NCBI RefSeq assembly: GCF_000758325.1
Contig: NZ_CP009459.1
Span: forward strand, 4,030,001-4,094,000
DNA length: 64,000 nt
Source: Cedecea neteri
GTDB lineage: Bacteria; Pseudomonadota; Gammaproteobacteria; Enterobacterales; Enterobacteriaceae
Direction: 5' to 3'
Part shown: one piece after another, positions 29,248 to 39,719 of the stretch
How positions within the stretch are numbered: position 1 is the stretch's first letter
Layout of the letters: each line of letters begins with the position of its first letter
The notes under the pieces: generated by a model
The model's input: only the letters and a program-made list of their open reading frames with translations
Databases searched by the model: none
Told to the model about the DNA's origin: nothing
Translations under genes and position numbers: made by a program

Positions 29248-29268
29248 CCACGGGTTCTTGGCCCGTGG
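29248..29268 (-). other. Intercistronic hairpin between cpsB and cpsG
   Basis: Perfect 7-bp stem CCACGGG/CCCGTGG with a 7-base loop in the 74-base gap between cpsB and cpsG. On the transcribed (-) strand no T-run follows, so it is unlikely to be a terminator; it may stabilise or process the long mRNA. Function is not shown by sequence. Confidence 0.4.
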
Positions 29269-29289
29269 AGCATGTTTTTTAGTCAGGGA

Positions 29290-30732
29290 TTAAATACGCC
29301 CGTAGCGATCCTGGAAGCGGACGATGTCGTCTTCTTCCAGATAGGTACCGGAGCGAACCTCAATCAGGTCGAGAGGAATTTTGCCGGGGTTTTCCAGGCA
29401 GTGGGTCATGCCGAGCGGAATGTAGATAGACTCGTTTTCACCCAACAGCTTGATCTCATCCCCCAGCGTAACTTTGGCGGTACCCGCCACCACAATCCAG
29501 TGTTCAGCGCGGTGGTGGTGCATTTGCAGCGACAGCCCTTCGCCAGGCTTAACGGTGATGCGCTTCACCTGGTAACGCTCCCCGGCGTCGATGGAGTCGT
29601 ATTTCCCCCACGGGCGGTAAACTTCCCGGTGGTTATGGTGCTCATGGCGACCGTCGCCTTTGATGCGTTCCACCACCTTCTTCACGTTCTGCACGTGGTC
29701 ACGGTCAGCAATCAGCACCGCATCTTTGGTTTGCACCACGACCAGATCTTTCACCCCCACGGTAGTGACCAGGCCGGATTCGGCATAGATGTAGCTGTTT
29801 TCGGTTTCGTGACTGATAACGTCGCCGTGATGTACGTTCCCTTCCGGGCTTTTGGCGCTGATTTCCCACAACGAGGACCATGACCCTACATCGCTCCAGC
29901 CAGCGTCCATCGGTACTACCACCGCATCGGCGGTTTTTTCCATTACCGCATAGTCGATAGACTCATCCGGGCAGGCCAGGAAGGCCCGCTCATCCACGCG
30001 GACAAAATCCAGATCCGGGTCAACGCCGGCCATGGCTTTTTCGCAGGCGGCCAGAATGTCGGGGCGGAACTTCGCCAGCTCTTCCAGATAGCGGCCCGCG
30101 CGGAACAGGAACATGCCGCTGTTCCAGTAGTACTCGCCGCAGGCGACATAGGCCTGAGCGGTGGAAAGATCGGGTTTTTCGACGAACTGCGCGACGCTAA
30201 ACGCCAGGGCATCGGCCCCATTTTCCGGCCTCGCCACTGCGCCACGACGGATATAGCCATAGCCCGTTTCCGGCAGGTCAGGGACGATCCCGAAGGTCAC
30301 CAGCTTGCCAGCTTCGGCGTAAGGCATCGCGCAGCGCACCGCCTCGCGGAAAGCCTCTTCATTCTGAATGACGTGATCGGCCGCGAGGATCAGCATCAGC
30401 GGGTCCTGCTGCGGCTGGTTACGCAGCGCGGCCAGGGCAGCCAGAGCAATGGCTGGGGCCGTGTTGCGTCCGGCCGGTTCCAGCACGATATTTTCGGTCA
30501 GTTTATTTAGCTGGCGCAGCTGCTCGGCGACAATAAAGCGGTGTTCCTCATTGCAAATCACCACCGGGCTTTCGCACTCTATCCCGTTCAGGCGATTGAT
30601 GGTGGTTTGCAGCATGGTCAGATCCCCTTTCAGGCAGAGGAACTGCTTGGGGTACAGCACGCGGGACAGCGGCCAGAGACGGCTCCCGTTTCCGCCCGCC
30701 ATGATCACCGGATAGAGTTGTGACTGACTCAT
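29290..30732 (-). CDS. cpsB: Mannose-1-phosphate guanylyltransferase CpsB (ManC)
   Basis: A 480-aa enzyme (E. coli 478) making GDP-mannose from mannose-1-phosphate and GTP. The N-terminal nucleotidyltransferase domain has [16 protein letters not shown] and YPKQFL; FVEKPD is the active-site lysine block. A C-terminal cupin domain of the phosphomannose-isomerase type II kind ([20 protein letters not shown]) is present, although a separate ManA is normally used in these bacteria. Two consecutive ATGs occur at 30735 and 30732; the second is better spaced from GGGG and fits the family. Confidence 0.95.
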   Translation of the reverse strand: MSQSQLYPVIMAGGNGSRLWPLSRVLYPKQFLCLKGDLTMLQTTINRLNGIECESPVVICNEEHRFIVAEQLRQLNKLTENIVLEPAGRNTAPAIALAALAALRNQPQQDPLMLILAADHVIQNEEAFREAVRCAMPYAEAGKLVTFGIVPDLPETGYGYIRRGAVARPENGADALAFSVAQFVEKPDLSTAQAYVACGEYYWNSGMFLFRAGRYLEELAKFRPDILAACEKAMAGVDPDLDFVRVDERAFLACPDESIDYAVMEKTADAVVVPMDAGWSDVGSWSSLWEISAKSPEGNVHHGDVISHETENSYIYAESGLVTTVGVKDLVVVQTKDAVLIADRDHVQNVKKVVERIKGDGRHEHHNHREVYRPWGKYDSIDAGERYQVKRITVKPGEGLSLQMHHHRAEHWIVVAGTAKVTLGDEIKLLGENESIYIPLGMTHCLENPGKIPLDLIEVRSGTYLEEDDIVRFQDRYGRI

Positions 30733-30749
30733 CATTTATCCCCGTCTTT

Positions 30750-31970
30750 TTATGAAGAAATCGCAGCAATAAATTGGCTTAACACGTTCTCTTTTTCGAG
30801 CGTGCGTTCGGCATATTCACGTGCCGTCGTGTTGTTCTGAGGCAATTGCAGGCACTGTTCTATGCCCGCCGCCAGCGCATCGGCGGACTCCGGCATCACG
30901 CAAACCGCAATACCGGGATACGCTTCGCAAAGCTGGCCCAGCTCTGTTTCAGGCTCGGCGGTAATCACCGCATTTCCGCCAACGGCCAGGATGTTGGTGA
31001 GTTTTGACGGCAGGACGGCATCTGCCGCTCCCCGTCGCTGAATGACCAGGTGGCAATCGGCCAGGCAGAGCAGCGCGGGCAGCGCGTCGTAAGACTGTAG
31101 CGGGTGGAACACCACGTTACTCAGCCCGTGAACGTGCACCAGTTTTTCTAGCCTTTCTTTACCGCCGCCCTGGCCCACAATCACAAACAGATACGGGCTC
31201 TCAGAGAAGCGGCTCGCTACTTCAATCACCGTTTCCAGCCCCTGTTTTTCACCGATATTGCCGGAGTACAGGATGATTTTTTTATCTTCCGGCAGGTTGA
31301 GCGCCTGACGCACGGCATGGATTTGCGCCGGCTCAACATCCCGGAAACGCGCCACTTCCGACCAGTTCGGGAAGAAAATCACCCGCTGTGGGTCGACGCC
31401 TTTCTCAGTAGCCTTATTCATCATCGAGCGAGAAATGGTGGAGACGTTATCGACGTTGTGCAGCCCGCTTTTTTCAAAGCGCTGGGCCAGGCGCGCAATT
31501 TTTCCCGGTGTCTTTCCGGCCATGCCAAGACCGAGCATCGCGTCCACCTCGTAGTCCTGAATGTGCAGCAACGTGCGCGCCCCGCTCAGTTTTGCCAGCA
31601 GGCGCATCCCCGGCACACAAAACAGCGTCGGCACCACGCCAATCACCCGGTCAGGCTTCCAGCTACGCTGCGCCAGAAGCGGGAAAAATGAACTCAGCGC
31701 GAAGCTGCCCAGGTGAATCAGGCGCTTCAGCGTCGAAGGCTGCTTCGGCACATACAGCGGGCAGCGCCAGACGGTCGCTTTCCCCTGCTCTTTTTTGTAT
31801 TTCCACGCCGAGTAGTCCGGGTGCACGCGCCAGACCGGATAATAAGGTGGCGCGGTGATCACCCGTACTTCATGGCCCTGGCTGGTCATCCACTCCACCA
31901 TTTCACCGGTGTACTTGCCGATGCCGGTCAGCTCCGGGGAATAGTTAATGCCGTAGACCAGAATTTTCAT
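30750..31970 (-). CDS. wcaI: Colanic acid glycosyltransferase WcaI (GT4)
   Basis: GT-B transferase of 406 aa (E. coli 407). Starts [24 protein letters not shown], with acceptor loop [10 protein letters not shown]. The donor domain has [46 protein letters not shown]. coli WcaI is thought to add the first fucose to the glucose made by WcaJ. It overlaps gmm by 4 bases and is followed by cpsB after 17 bases. Confidence 0.94.
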   Translation of the reverse strand: MKILVYGINYSPELTGIGKYTGEMVEWMTSQGHEVRVITAPPYYPVWRVHPDYSAWKYKKEQGKATVWRCPLYVPKQPSTLKRLIHLGSFALSSFFPLLAQRSWKPDRVIGVVPTLFCVPGMRLLAKLSGARTLLHIQDYEVDAMLGLGMAGKTPGKIARLAQRFEKSGLHNVDNVSTISRSMMNKATEKGVDPQRVIFFPNWSEVARFRDVEPAQIHAVRQALNLPEDKKIILYSGNIGEKQGLETVIEVASRFSESPYLFVIVGQGGGKERLEKLVHVHGLSNVVFHPLQSYDALPALLCLADCHLVIQRRGAADAVLPSKLTNILAVGGNAVITAEPETELGQLCEAYPGIAVCVMPESADALAAGIEQCLQLPQNNTTAREYAERTLEKENVLSQFIAAISS

Positions 31971-32446
31971 AAGCCCGGTACCTTCCCTTTGCCCTGGGTG
32001 ATGAAGTAAGCGCGGCTGTTGTCGTGCACGTCTTCCCGCTTGAGCAGCGCTTCCGGCGACAGCCAGCAGTAAGCCTTGTGCTGCTCAGCCGGCAGGTTCA
32101 GTTGCTTGTCATCCACCCGCAGGCGGAACCCCAGCACCACGTAATGGGTCGAGAATTCCTTCCCGGAGAAGTTATCGCCGTAGAAATGCTGCCAGACGCC
32201 GTAAAACTCCCCGTCCAACAGGCTGAACGATTTGCCCAGCTCAGCCTCGGTTAGCCGGATAAAAGCGTTCGCCAGCGTTTCGTTCTTCAGCACCCGGCCC
32301 CCAGGCACAAACCAAAAGCCCTTCGCAGGGCGATTGGTCCGCAAACCCAGCAGGAATTCGCCCGCCTGGTTTTCGACAATAAGGTCGATGGAGATCAGCG
32401 GCGTAGCGCTCACGACGGTGGCAAAATCTTCCGCGCTCAAAAACAT
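31967..32446 (-). CDS. gmm: GDP-mannose mannosyl hydrolase (Nudix)
   Basis: Nudix-superfamily GDP-mannose hydrolase of 159 aa, as in E. coli. The Nudix-like box reads [20 protein letters not shown], a deviating form known for this enzyme, which lacks one conserved Glu and releases sugar with inversion. FWFVPGGR precedes it. The start is ATG 32446 (MFLSAEDF), 2 bases after the fcl stop and with GGGGG 5 bases upstream. It may tune GDP-mannose/GDP-fucose pools. Confidence 0.93.
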   Translation of the reverse strand: MFLSAEDFATVVSATPLISIDLIVENQAGEFLLGLRTNRPAKGFWFVPGGRVLKNETLANAFIRLTEAELGKSFSLLDGEFYGVWQHFYGDNFSGKEFSTHYVVLGFRLRVDDKQLNLPAEQHKAYCWLSPEALLKREDVHDNSRAYFITQGKGKVPGL

Positions 32447-32448
32447 GC

Positions 32449-33414
32449 TTACCCCCGGAACCGCTGCTGGTTTTCGAGGAACCACTGGTAAGTGCTGGCG
32501 AGACCCGCCTCCAGGGAAATCTCGTGATACCAGCCGAGGCGATGCAGGCGGGAAACGTCCAGCAGCTTACGCGGCGTACCGTCTGGTTTAGTGGCATCGA
32601 ACACCACGCGTCCCCGGTAGCCGGTGACTTTCGCCAGCGTCTGCGCCAGCTCACGAATGGTGCAGTCCACCCCTGTGCCGACGTTAATGTGCGACAGCAT
32701 CGGCTCGGTATTCTCCTGCCACACTTCCTGATCCAGCTCCATCACGTGAATGCTGGCTGCGGCCATATCGTCCACATGTAAGAACTCACGCATTGGCGTA
32801 CCGCTGCCCCACACCACCACGTCCGGAGCATTTTCCTGCGTGGCTTCATGGAAGCGGCGCAGCAGAGCCGGAATGACGTGGGAGTTGCTCGGGTGGAAGT
32901 TGTCGTTCGGCCCGTACAGATTGGTCGGCATCACCGAGCGGTAATCCCGCCCGTACTGGCGATTGTAGGACTCGCACAGCTTGATCCCGGCAATCTTGGC
33001 AATCGCATACGGCTCGTTCGTGGCTTCAAGCGTGCCCTGCAGCAGCTCGCTTTCGGCCATCGGCTGTTTCGCCAGCTTCGGGTAAATACAGGATGAGCCG
33101 AGGAACAACAGTTTGTTCACGCCGTGCGTGTGCGCGGCATGAATGATGTTGCTTTCGATCATCATGTTCTCGTAGATGAACTCTGCCGGGAACGTGTTAT
33201 TGGCGACGATGCCGCCCACTTTGGCCGCCGCCAGGTAAACCTGGTCGATTTTCTCGTCGGCGAAGAAAGCATTAACCTCACTGGTGTCCAGCAGGTTCAG
33301 CTCACCGCGCCCGCGCAGCACCAGCTCAACGTCATCGCGCTGCCCAAGCTGGCGGACGATGGCCGAGCCGACCATCCCACGGTGACCGGCAACAAAGATA
33401 CGTGTCTTATTCAT
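32449..33414 (-). CDS. fcl: GDP-L-fucose synthase Fcl
   Basis: Short-chain dehydrogenase of 321 aa, the same length as in E. coli; it epimerises and reduces GDP-4-keto-6-deoxymannose to GDP-L-fucose with NADPH. The Rossmann motif is [14 protein letters not shown], the Ser is in [10 protein letters not shown], and the Tyr/Lys pair is in [13 protein letters not shown]. It follows gmd by 2 bases. Fucose is a main colanic acid component. Confidence 0.97.
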   Translation of the reverse strand: MNKTRIFVAGHRGMVGSAIVRQLGQRDDVELVLRGRGELNLLDTSEVNAFFADEKIDQVYLAAAKVGGIVANNTFPAEFIYENMMIESNIIHAAHTHGVNKLLFLGSSCIYPKLAKQPMAESELLQGTLEATNEPYAIAKIAGIKLCESYNRQYGRDYRSVMPTNLYGPNDNFHPSNSHVIPALLRRFHEATQENAPDVVVWGSGTPMREFLHVDDMAAASIHVMELDQEVWQENTEPMLSHINVGTGVDCTIRELAQTLAKVTGYRGRVVFDATKPDGTPRKLLDVSRLHRLGWYHEISLEAGLASTYQWFLENQQRFRG

Positions 33415-33416
33415 GC

Positions 33417-34538
33417 TCAGGACTCCAGCGCGATGGCGACCTCGTAACCATGGGACTTCAGCAGGGAGTGCTTCTTCGCCGCTTCCAAGTCTTTGGCCAC
33501 CATTTCACCGACCATCTCCTGCAGGGTGATTTCCGGCTTCCAGCCCAGCGTTTCATGCGCTTTGGTTGGGTCGCCCAGCAAGGTTTCTACTTCCGCAGGA
33601 CGGAAGTAACGCGGATCAACGGAGACGATAACGTCGCCTGGTTTCACGCCCGGTGCGTCGTGGCCCGTGACGGAAACAACAATGCCCTTCTCTTCCACGC
33701 CCTGGCCTTCAAAGCGCAGTTTGATACCCAGCTGTGCCGCCGCCATTTCTACGAACTGACGCACGGAGTACTGCACGCCGGTGGCGATAACGAAGTCTTC
33801 CGGCTGCTCCTGCTGCAGCATCATCCACTGCATTTTCACGTAGTCTTTGGCGTGGCCCCAGTCGCGCAGGGAATCCATGTTGCCGAGGTACAGGCACTTT
33901 TCCAGGCCCTGAGCGATATTGGCAATCGCGCGGGTAATTTTGCGGGTGACGAAGGTTTCGCCACGACGCGGAGATTCGTGGTTGAACAGAATGCCGTTAC
34001 AGGCATACATGCCGTAGGATTCGCGGTAGTTGACGGTGATCCAGTAGGCGTAAAGCTTGGCAACCGCATACGGGGAACGCGGGTAGAAAGGCGTGGTTTC
34101 TTTCTGTGGGATCTCCTGCACCAGGCCGTACAGCTCTGAAGTGGATGCCTGGTAGAAGCGGGTTTTCTTTTCGAGGCCCAGGAAGCGAATGGCTTCCAGC
34201 AGGCGCAGGGTGCCCATCGCGTCTACGTCTGCGGTGTATTCCGGTGACTCAAAAGAAACCGCTACATGGCTCATCGCGCCCAGGTTATAGACTTCATCCG
34301 GCTGCACTTCGGACAGGATGCGGGTCAGGTTGGAGGTGTCGGTCAGGTCACCGTAGTGCAGATGGAATTTCGGATTACCCGCGTGCGGATCCTGATAAAT
34401 GTGGTCCACGCGCTCGGTATTGAAAGAAGAGGCGCGACGCTTGATACCGTGAACTTCATAGCCTTTTTCCAGCAGGAATTCCGCCAGGTAAGAGCCGTCT
34501 TGTCCGGTGACACCCGTAATGAGAGCTACTTTAGTCAT
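33417..34538 (-). CDS. gmd: GDP-mannose 4,6-dehydratase
   Basis: A 373-aa enzyme, length as in E. coli, converting GDP-mannose to GDP-4-keto-6-deoxymannose, the first step to GDP-L-fucose. Motifs: [18 protein letters not shown] (NADP), [16 protein letters not shown] with catalytic Thr/Ser and Glu, and [13 protein letters not shown] (YxxxK). It is preceded by a 104-base gap with a repeat element and then wcaF. Confidence 0.97.
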   Translation of the reverse strand: MTKVALITGVTGQDGSYLAEFLLEKGYEVHGIKRRASSFNTERVDHIYQDPHAGNPKFHLHYGDLTDTSNLTRILSEVQPDEVYNLGAMSHVAVSFESPEYTADVDAMGTLRLLEAIRFLGLEKKTRFYQASTSELYGLVQEIPQKETTPFYPRSPYAVAKLYAYWITVNYRESYGMYACNGILFNHESPRRGETFVTRKITRAIANIAQGLEKCLYLGNMDSLRDWGHAKDYVKMQWMMLQQEQPEDFVIATGVQYSVRQFVEMAAAQLGIKLRFEGQGVEEKGIVVSVTGHDAPGVKPGDVIVSVDPRYFRPAEVETLLGDPTKAHETLGWKPEITLQEMVGEMVAKDLEAAKKHSLLKSHGYEVAIALES

Positions 34539-34570
34539 GATAATTTATCCTCTGTGAACATTTTTATTGG

Positions 34571-34640
34571 CCCTTACCCCTCACTCCCTGTCTCTCCACA
34601 AGGAGAGACAACAGATAACAAACAGAGCGAGGGTGAAAAG
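34571..34640. repeat. Second copy of the dispersed palindromic repeat (wcaF-gmd gap)
   Basis: Sequence CCCTTACCCCTCACTCCCTG followed by a perfect 9-bp hairpin TGTCTCTCC/GGAGAGACA (34589-34597 with 34602-34610) and then GAGCGAGGGTGAAAAG. It shares the CCCTCAC... arm and the GAGGG...GAAAAG arm with the 27687-27822 element. It fills the gap between wcaF and gmd inside the colanic acid operon. Confidence 0.65.
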
Positions 34641-34642
34641 AA

Positions 34643-35182
34643 TTACGCGCGTTCGCGTACTTTTATTGCCGGGTTTCCCCGGCAAACGGCATTCGCCGGT
34701 AATGATTTATAAACACTACTTCTGGCCCCGACGACGCAGCCGTCGCCTATCGTGACGCCAGGGGAAACAAACACATCCGTCGCCAGCCAGCATTTTTCAC
34801 CGATAACAATCGGCGACTGGGTAATATCAAAATGCTTGCTCATATATTCGTGGCTGCCGGTGCATAAATAACACTTTTGCGACACCACGGAATTTGCACC
34901 GATGCTGATTTCACCGAGGGTATATAGCACGGCATCATCGCCAACCCACGCGTAATCCCCAAGCGTTAACTTCCACGGGTAGGTAATTTTCACCGAGGGA
35001 CGAACAACAACTTTTTTGCCTACTTTCGCCCCAAACATGCGTAATAAAAAGGCACGCCACGGATATAAAACTTGCGGAGACCAGGCAAATAAAGTGGCCT
35101 GAACCGCCCACCATAATTGCACTTTAATGCCGCTCGCGCCGCGAAACCCCCTCGGTACACTGAAGCCGCTTAAATCCTGCAT
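34643..35182 (-). CDS. wcaF: Colanic acid acetyltransferase WcaF
   Basis: Left-handed beta-helix O-acetyltransferase of 179 aa (E. coli 182). The N-terminal MQDLSGFSVPRGFRG and KVQLWWAVQATLFAWSPQVL are nearly identical to E. coli, and hexapeptide repeats run from about residue 60 to 160 (IVIGEKCWLATDVFV, GVTIGDGCVVGARSSV). It acetylates a fucose residue of the colanic acid unit according to work on E. coli; the exact position cannot be read here. Confidence 0.94.
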   Translation of the reverse strand: MQDLSGFSVPRGFRGASGIKVQLWWAVQATLFAWSPQVLYPWRAFLLRMFGAKVGKKVVVRPSVKITYPWKLTLGDYAWVGDDAVLYTLGEISIGANSVVSQKCYLCTGSHEYMSKHFDITQSPIVIGEKCWLATDVFVSPGVTIGDGCVVGARSSVYKSLPANAVCRGNPAIKVRERA

Positions 35183-35199
35183 AATATTTCCCGTGTGCT

Positions 35200-35952
35200 T
35201 TAGGTTTTGTTATAAAGCGCTTTGGCTTTGCCGGTTGTTTTTAACCGCAGTTGAAAAGAGAGTTCGGCAATGAATCCCGGCACGCGTAAGATTTTTCGCT
35301 GTACGTTTCTCGCGTCACGGCACAATTCAATATTGTTAGAGGTAGACACGCCGCCCATTGAAAATTCAGATACCAGCCCTTTGATACGCTTAAAGGCATA
35401 GCCGCTTTTGTACATTTTTGCCGCCAGCGCGTAATCGGATGAGACTTTATATTGCAGATCGTAAGGATATTTACGCAGGCCGGAGAGCGGGAAAAAGATC
35501 GCCTGGTGGCTTGCCGGCAGGCTGTGATAGATATACCAGCCCCGCTTGGCGCTGCGGCGAATTTTATTGCCATCACCAAAGTCCAGCAACGCGTCGCCAA
35601 TCACCATCGCATCGTCACGCTCACCTAAGGCTGCCAGCTGGTAAATCACCTCAGCAATTTCAGGGTGGAAAGCATCGCCGGAGTTCAGAAAGAGCGCGTA
35701 GCGCCCCTGCGCCATGGCAATCCCTTTGTTCATTGCGTCGTAAATGCCGTTGTCTTTCTCGCTGACAAAGCGCAGGTTGTACTGGCCCTGCAGGCCAGCA
35801 AGAAACTCAGCCGTGCCGTCCGGAGAGTTGCCGTCCACCACAATCCATTCGAATTCAATGCCTTTGGCCTGTGCCAGGTGCGCCAGCGATTGCCAGGTCT
35901 TCACGACCCCGGCATGGTTACGCCATGCCACTGTAATAACACTTAATAACAT
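35200..35952 (-). CDS. wcaE: Colanic acid glycosyltransferase WcaE (GT2)
   Basis: GT-A transferase of 250 aa (E. coli 248). [32 protein letters not shown] and [21 protein letters not shown] supply the donor/metal site, where NSGD is the DxD equivalent. It works on the colanic acid lipid-linked unit in the cytoplasm; E. coli WcaE is thought to add fucose. Its ATG overlaps the wcaD stop by one base. Confidence 0.93.
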   Translation of the reverse strand: MLLSVITVAWRNHAGVVKTWQSLAHLAQAKGIEFEWIVVDGNSPDGTAEFLAGLQGQYNLRFVSEKDNGIYDAMNKGIAMAQGRYALFLNSGDAFHPEIAEVIYQLAALGERDDAMVIGDALLDFGDGNKIRRSAKRGWYIYHSLPASHQAIFFPLSGLRKYPYDLQYKVSSDYALAAKMYKSGYAFKRIKGLVSEFSMGGVSTSNNIELCRDARNVQRKILRVPGFIAELSFQLRLKTTGKAKALYNKT

Positions 35953-37184
35953 TATTGCGCACCTCCTGGCAGCGAATGCTTAATTGCTTTACGCAAAATA
36001 AATGGGCAAACAATTAAAAATGCATATTCCGGGCTAAAAATAGAACCGGTAAAAAACAAAGATACAGGCATAAACAACCAAAGCTGAACACGATAATTCT
36101 CATTATTTCCAAAGGCATTACGCATCATTTTCACGACTCGCCACATATAGCTAGCGGTCATTAACACAGCAAACCATGAGAAATAAATAATCAGCAGATA
36201 CAGCCCATTGTCCACGGTTTTCCCTACATCCGCACCGTTAAATATTCCGAATGATGCGACATATTCATAGAGAGAACCAAACCGTACTACGCCATCAATA
36301 TTTGCCAGAGAATAGCCAACCATCGCCAACGGACCAATAATACGGTAATACGATGACGATCCTTCTGTCCCCAAATCACCAACGCGGGTTGCGATATAAG
36401 GGAAAGCGAATACTAAACCGATTAAAAAAACAGCCAGTGAAATAATTGCTAATGGCAACTTCTTTTTAATAGCGCTTTTATTAAGGTATTGAAACGCCCA
36501 CTCCAGCAGATAAAACAAAATAAACGTCATTACCCCGGAGAAAGATCCTGACAGGATTATCCCTAGAAGAATCATAACATCAGTTTTCGGCGTTTTGATA
36601 CCAAACTGTTTGATGCTGAGCCAAATTGAGATTAATGCCAGGGCGAAGAAAGCGGGTTCAAAATAGAGCGCCGTGGTACGCCGCCCGCCGAAGCTAATAA
36701 AGTTGAGAACATAGCTGTTACTGTAGATGAGAAACTTTGAAATTTTCTCAATCAGGCTACTGCCGCCGGTCAGAATAATCTGAGCCATTTCCGCCGCCGC
36801 CAGCGCCACAATAATGCCCACCACGCCATAGAAAAACCGCAATATCTTGCGGTGATTTCGCTGGGAAATAGTTTTAAAGCGGCAGCTCCATGTCATGCCT
36901 AATATCAGCACAATATAGACAAACAGCATCATCGAGGTGACGTACTTGGCTGGGTCGAGCGACTGGCCGAAAATGTAGTTAAACGCCGTCAGCCCCGCGC
37001 CCACGCCCAGCGCAATCATCAGCTTTTTGAGGTTGATGCGCTCGATGTACAAAAACAGTATCGCCGGCAGGAAGGTCACGATGGTTATCGGGAAACTCTC
37101 CCCCAGAGAGGCAAGCTTAATGTTCACCACCAGATAGATGAACGGCAGCAGCAGATAGCTACAGACCCTGATAGAACGAGACAT
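35952..37184 (-). CDS. wcaD: Colanic acid polymerase WcaD
   Basis: Polytopic membrane protein of 410 aa (E. coli 405) with about ten hydrophobic segments, the Wzy-type polymerase of colanic acid. Conserved blocks: [42 protein letters not shown] and [28 protein letters not shown] 37184 ([14 protein letters not shown]) is preferred because it matches E. coli and has GGAGG upstream, giving a 26-base overlap with wcaC; an extension to 37232 is not conserved. Confidence 0.92.
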   Translation of the reverse strand: MSRSIRVCSYLLLPFIYLVVNIKLASLGESFPITIVTFLPAILFLYIERINLKKLMIALGVGAGLTAFNYIFGQSLDPAKYVTSMMLFVYIVLILGMTWSCRFKTISQRNHRKILRFFYGVVGIIVALAAAEMAQIILTGGSSLIEKISKFLIYSNSYVLNFISFGGRRTTALYFEPAFFALALISIWLSIKQFGIKTPKTDVMILLGIILSGSFSGVMTFILFYLLEWAFQYLNKSAIKKKLPLAIISLAVFLIGLVFAFPYIATRVGDLGTEGSSSYYRIIGPLAMVGYSLANIDGVVRFGSLYEYVASFGIFNGADVGKTVDNGLYLLIIYFSWFAVLMTASYMWRVVKMMRNAFGNNENYRVQLWLFMPVSLFFTGSIFSPEYAFLIVCPFILRKAIKHSLPGGAQ

Positions 37185-38376
37185 ATTCCTCCAGCATCTG
37201 CTTGCCGCTATAGGCCGTGCGGCTGGCTGCACGGAACGTCGCTAAATCGGTCGCGAAGACCTGCTCTGCCAGCTGCGTTTTTTTAAGCTGCACCAGCGCC
37301 AGAACCTGCTCAGGCGTGAAGGTTTTGCCCCCGACTTTGCGCAAAACTTCATCGGCGGCCTCGCTGCTCGTCGCCACCACCGGCACGCCGATAGACAACG
37401 CCTCGCACAGGATCAGCGGATAGTTATCCACGCGGGAACTGAACACCAGGCTGTCCATCGTATTCAGCTCGCTCATCAGCGCACGTTTGTCGGTCATGTA
37501 GCCGTGGTTCACCACGTTGGCGCCTTCGAACGGCGAGAATTTGCCAAAGGTATGCAGCTCGATTTTGTCGCCCAGGGCCATCATCGCCTGCACCAGTTTC
37601 TGGTTGGTTTTGCCGTCATAGCGCAGATCGTGGGCCACAATAGCCACGCGGGGTTTCACCGTCGCGACGCCGCTTTCCGGCAGCTCCGCCAGAATCGCCT
37701 CGGTGGCGACATCAATACCGTTATTGATGATGCTGCAGCGCCCGGCGCCATAGAGCTGATTAAAAGCTTCGGCGACGTGCTGGCTGGGGGAGATAAATTT
37801 ACAGCCCAGCGCCAGCATCTCGCGAAACAGGTGGCGCTTGCCCGCCACCTGCTGATGCGCTTTATCCACTTTGACCGGCGGATAGTTGTTCAGCGTCGGG
37901 CATTTAACACAGCCGGTTTTCCAGCCTTCGCAGCCGTCCAGAAACGCGCAGCGCCCGGTGATGCTCCAGTGATCGTGCAGCGTCCAGACGAAGGTGACAT
38001 CCGGCTTGTGCGCCTTCACCCGCTGGCAAAACGACACCATTTCGTCCAGGTTCAGCCAGTAGCTGTGCACCACATGGAAATGCAGTACAACCGGCTGCTG
38101 GCTGCGGGTGATCCGGCGGTAGAGTTTGTTCAGGTTGCCGAAAGGATCGCGATTCAGGAAACGAAACAGCGCGATATTGGCGACGGACACCAGACGAGGC
38201 GTATGTTTTTCAACGTCGGGATAAATGTCGTGGCTGGCGCTTTTCTTGCCGCCTTTGCCATAGCCGTAGATAAAACGTGAAGACAGCCCTGCCTGGCGTG
38301 CACGCTGGTGCAGATCGAGCGCCACGCCCGCCGCACCGCCTTCTGCCAGGCGGACATTAAATTGCATGATGTTCAT
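37159..38376 (-). CDS. wcaC: Colanic acid glycosyltransferase WcaC (GT4)
   Basis: GT-B transferase of 405 aa, equal to E. coli. It starts MNIMQFNVRLAEGGAAGVALDLHQRA; the acceptor side includes FVWTLHDHWSITGRCAFLDGCEGWKTGC, and the donor side VDNYPLILCEALSIGVPVVATSSEAADEVL, with the Glu of the E-x7-E motif in CEAL. E. coli WcaC is proposed to add galactose. It overlaps wcaB (4 bases) and wcaD (26 bases). Confidence 0.93.
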   Translation of the reverse strand: MNIMQFNVRLAEGGAAGVALDLHQRARQAGLSSRFIYGYGKGGKKSASHDIYPDVEKHTPRLVSVANIALFRFLNRDPFGNLNKLYRRITRSQQPVVLHFHVVHSYWLNLDEMVSFCQRVKAHKPDVTFVWTLHDHWSITGRCAFLDGCEGWKTGCVKCPTLNNYPPVKVDKAHQQVAGKRHLFREMLALGCKFISPSQHVAEAFNQLYGAGRCSIINNGIDVATEAILAELPESGVATVKPRVAIVAHDLRYDGKTNQKLVQAMMALGDKIELHTFGKFSPFEGANVVNHGYMTDKRALMSELNTMDSLVFSSRVDNYPLILCEALSIGVPVVATSSEAADEVLRKVGGKTFTPEQVLALVQLKKTQLAEQVFATDLATFRAASRTAYSGKQMLEEYVSFYQGL

Positions 38377-38858
38377 TGGATCACCTTCACCCGAGCTTTT
38401 TCACCGACCACCAGCGCATTGTCCGGCACGCTGTCCAGCACCACGCTGCCCGCACCTACCGTCACGTTATTGCCGAGGGTGATATCGCCCACAATGATCA
38501 CGTTGGCACCCAGCTCAACGCCGTTGCCAATCACCGGGCAGGCGAGACTGTTCCCCCGGTTACCAATGGTGACGCCGTGGCGGATGATGAAATCATCCCC
38601 GGCGACGACAAACTTATTGATAACTACCGCATAGCCATGATGAATAGTGAACCGGCGGCCAATGGTGGCTCCGGCCTGAATTTCATAGCCAAACAGGCAT
38701 TCGGTAATGAATCGGTAGGCCAGCAGCACAGGCGCGGCCCAAAGGTTGTTGATGACGCTTTTCTTACGCCACACCGAGCAAAAGTGGGCCACGCGATAGG
38801 CCAGCACCATGCAGCACGGGCGCAGGCTCCAGCTATTGGCACGAATATCCTCCAGCAC
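38373..38858 (-). CDS. wcaB: Colanic acid acetyltransferase WcaB
   Basis: Serine-acetyltransferase-like, left-handed beta-helix O-acetyltransferase of 161 aa (E. coli 162). It begins MLEDIRANSWSLRPCCMVLAYR; hexapeptide repeats cover about residues 60-155, with catalytic-type His in TIHHGYAVVINKF and IRHGVTIGNRG. It is one of two acetyltransferases of the colanic acid locus. Confidence 0.93.
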   Translation of the reverse strand: MLEDIRANSWSLRPCCMVLAYRVAHFCSVWRKKSVINNLWAAPVLLAYRFITECLFGYEIQAGATIGRRFTIHHGYAVVINKFVVAGDDFIIRHGVTIGNRGNSLACPVIGNGVELGANVIIVGDITLGNNVTVGAGSVVLDSVPDNALVVGEKARVKVIQ

Positions 38859-38860
38859 GC

Positions 38861-39709
38861 TTACCTCCCCCGCAGACTATCGGCCAGGCGTTTGCCGTTG
38901 CGCACCGTCAGCAGAGCTAACAGGGTGCGCCACGACATGCGCTTGTTGCGGATTTGGTAGAGCGTATACAGCTGATATTTCTTGCTGGCCCGGTCGAACT
39001 TGGCTTTGTGCTTGCGGTAAAAGTGGAAATAACCGGCAAACTTCTTTGGGGATTTGGTTATCTGCATCTCGCCGTGATTGACGTGCAATATTTGGGTCGC
39101 CTCTTCCACCTTCCACGGCTGGCCGAATGCCACCACCATACGCAGGAAGATATCGTAGTCCTGGGCCGCTTTAAGCTCAGTATCAAACAGGCTGCTCTTA
39201 AAGCGCTCGGCGTAGGTAAAGACCTGATTGCCGATGATGTTGCGCTTGTAGAACAGCTTCAGGGAATACGGCGACTTCGGATACAGCGGCAGGCTGGTCG
39301 GCTGCGAGTAGACCTGCCCTTCACACAGATAGTCGTTGGCATATAAAAACGCATGGGTGACAAGCTGATGCTGGTGGGACAAAAATACCGACAGCCGATT
39401 CGGCGTCCATTCGTCATCATCATCAATGCCGGTTATAAACCGCCCTTTCGCCAGCCCAATGGCCTGGTTGCGTACCGCGCAGGCGCCGCTGTTCACGTCG
39501 TTGTGAATGTAACGCACCCGGGGATCGCCGAGGTTTGCAACAAACTGTTGCAACTGCTGAAAGCTGGCGGAGCAGTCATCTACGATGATCATTTCCCAGT
39601 GGTCATAATCCTGCCGCAGCACCGAGTTGATGGCTCGAATAGCCAGCTGCTGGCGGTTCCACGTCGGCATATAAATAGAGATAAGCGGGCGAGTTGCGCT
39701 GCTGTTCAT
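38861..39709 (-). CDS. wcaA: Colanic acid glycosyltransferase WcaA (GT2)
   Basis: GT-A transferase of 282 aa (E. coli 279). PLISIYMPTWNRQQLAIRAI, EMIIVDDCSASFQQL, ITGIDDDDEWTPNRLSVFL (DxD site) and ELKAAQDYDIFLRMV are all highly conserved. Three in-frame ATGs occur at the 5' end (39730, 39715, 39709); 39709 has the best spacing from AAGG and gives the family length. It lies 10 bases after the wzc stop. It is proposed to transfer glucuronic acid in E. coli, a sugar needing UDP-GlcA from ugd located elsewhere. Confidence 0.93.
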   Translation of the reverse strand: MNSSATRPLISIYMPTWNRQQLAIRAINSVLRQDYDHWEMIIVDDCSASFQQLQQFVANLGDPRVRYIHNDVNSGACAVRNQAIGLAKGRFITGIDDDDEWTPNRLSVFLSHQHQLVTHAFLYANDYLCEGQVYSQPTSLPLYPKSPYSLKLFYKRNIIGNQVFTYAERFKSSLFDTELKAAQDYDIFLRMVVAFGQPWKVEEATQILHVNHGEMQITKSPKKFAGYFHFYRKHKAKFDRASKKYQLYTLYQIRNKRMSWRTLLALLTVRNGKRLADSLRGR

Positions 39710-39719
39710 GGCCATCACC

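Noticed and set aside
27848-29293. + strand open frame of 481 codons opposite cpsG
   Set aside because: Mirror of cpsG codon bias; cpsG itself has all catalytic motifs.
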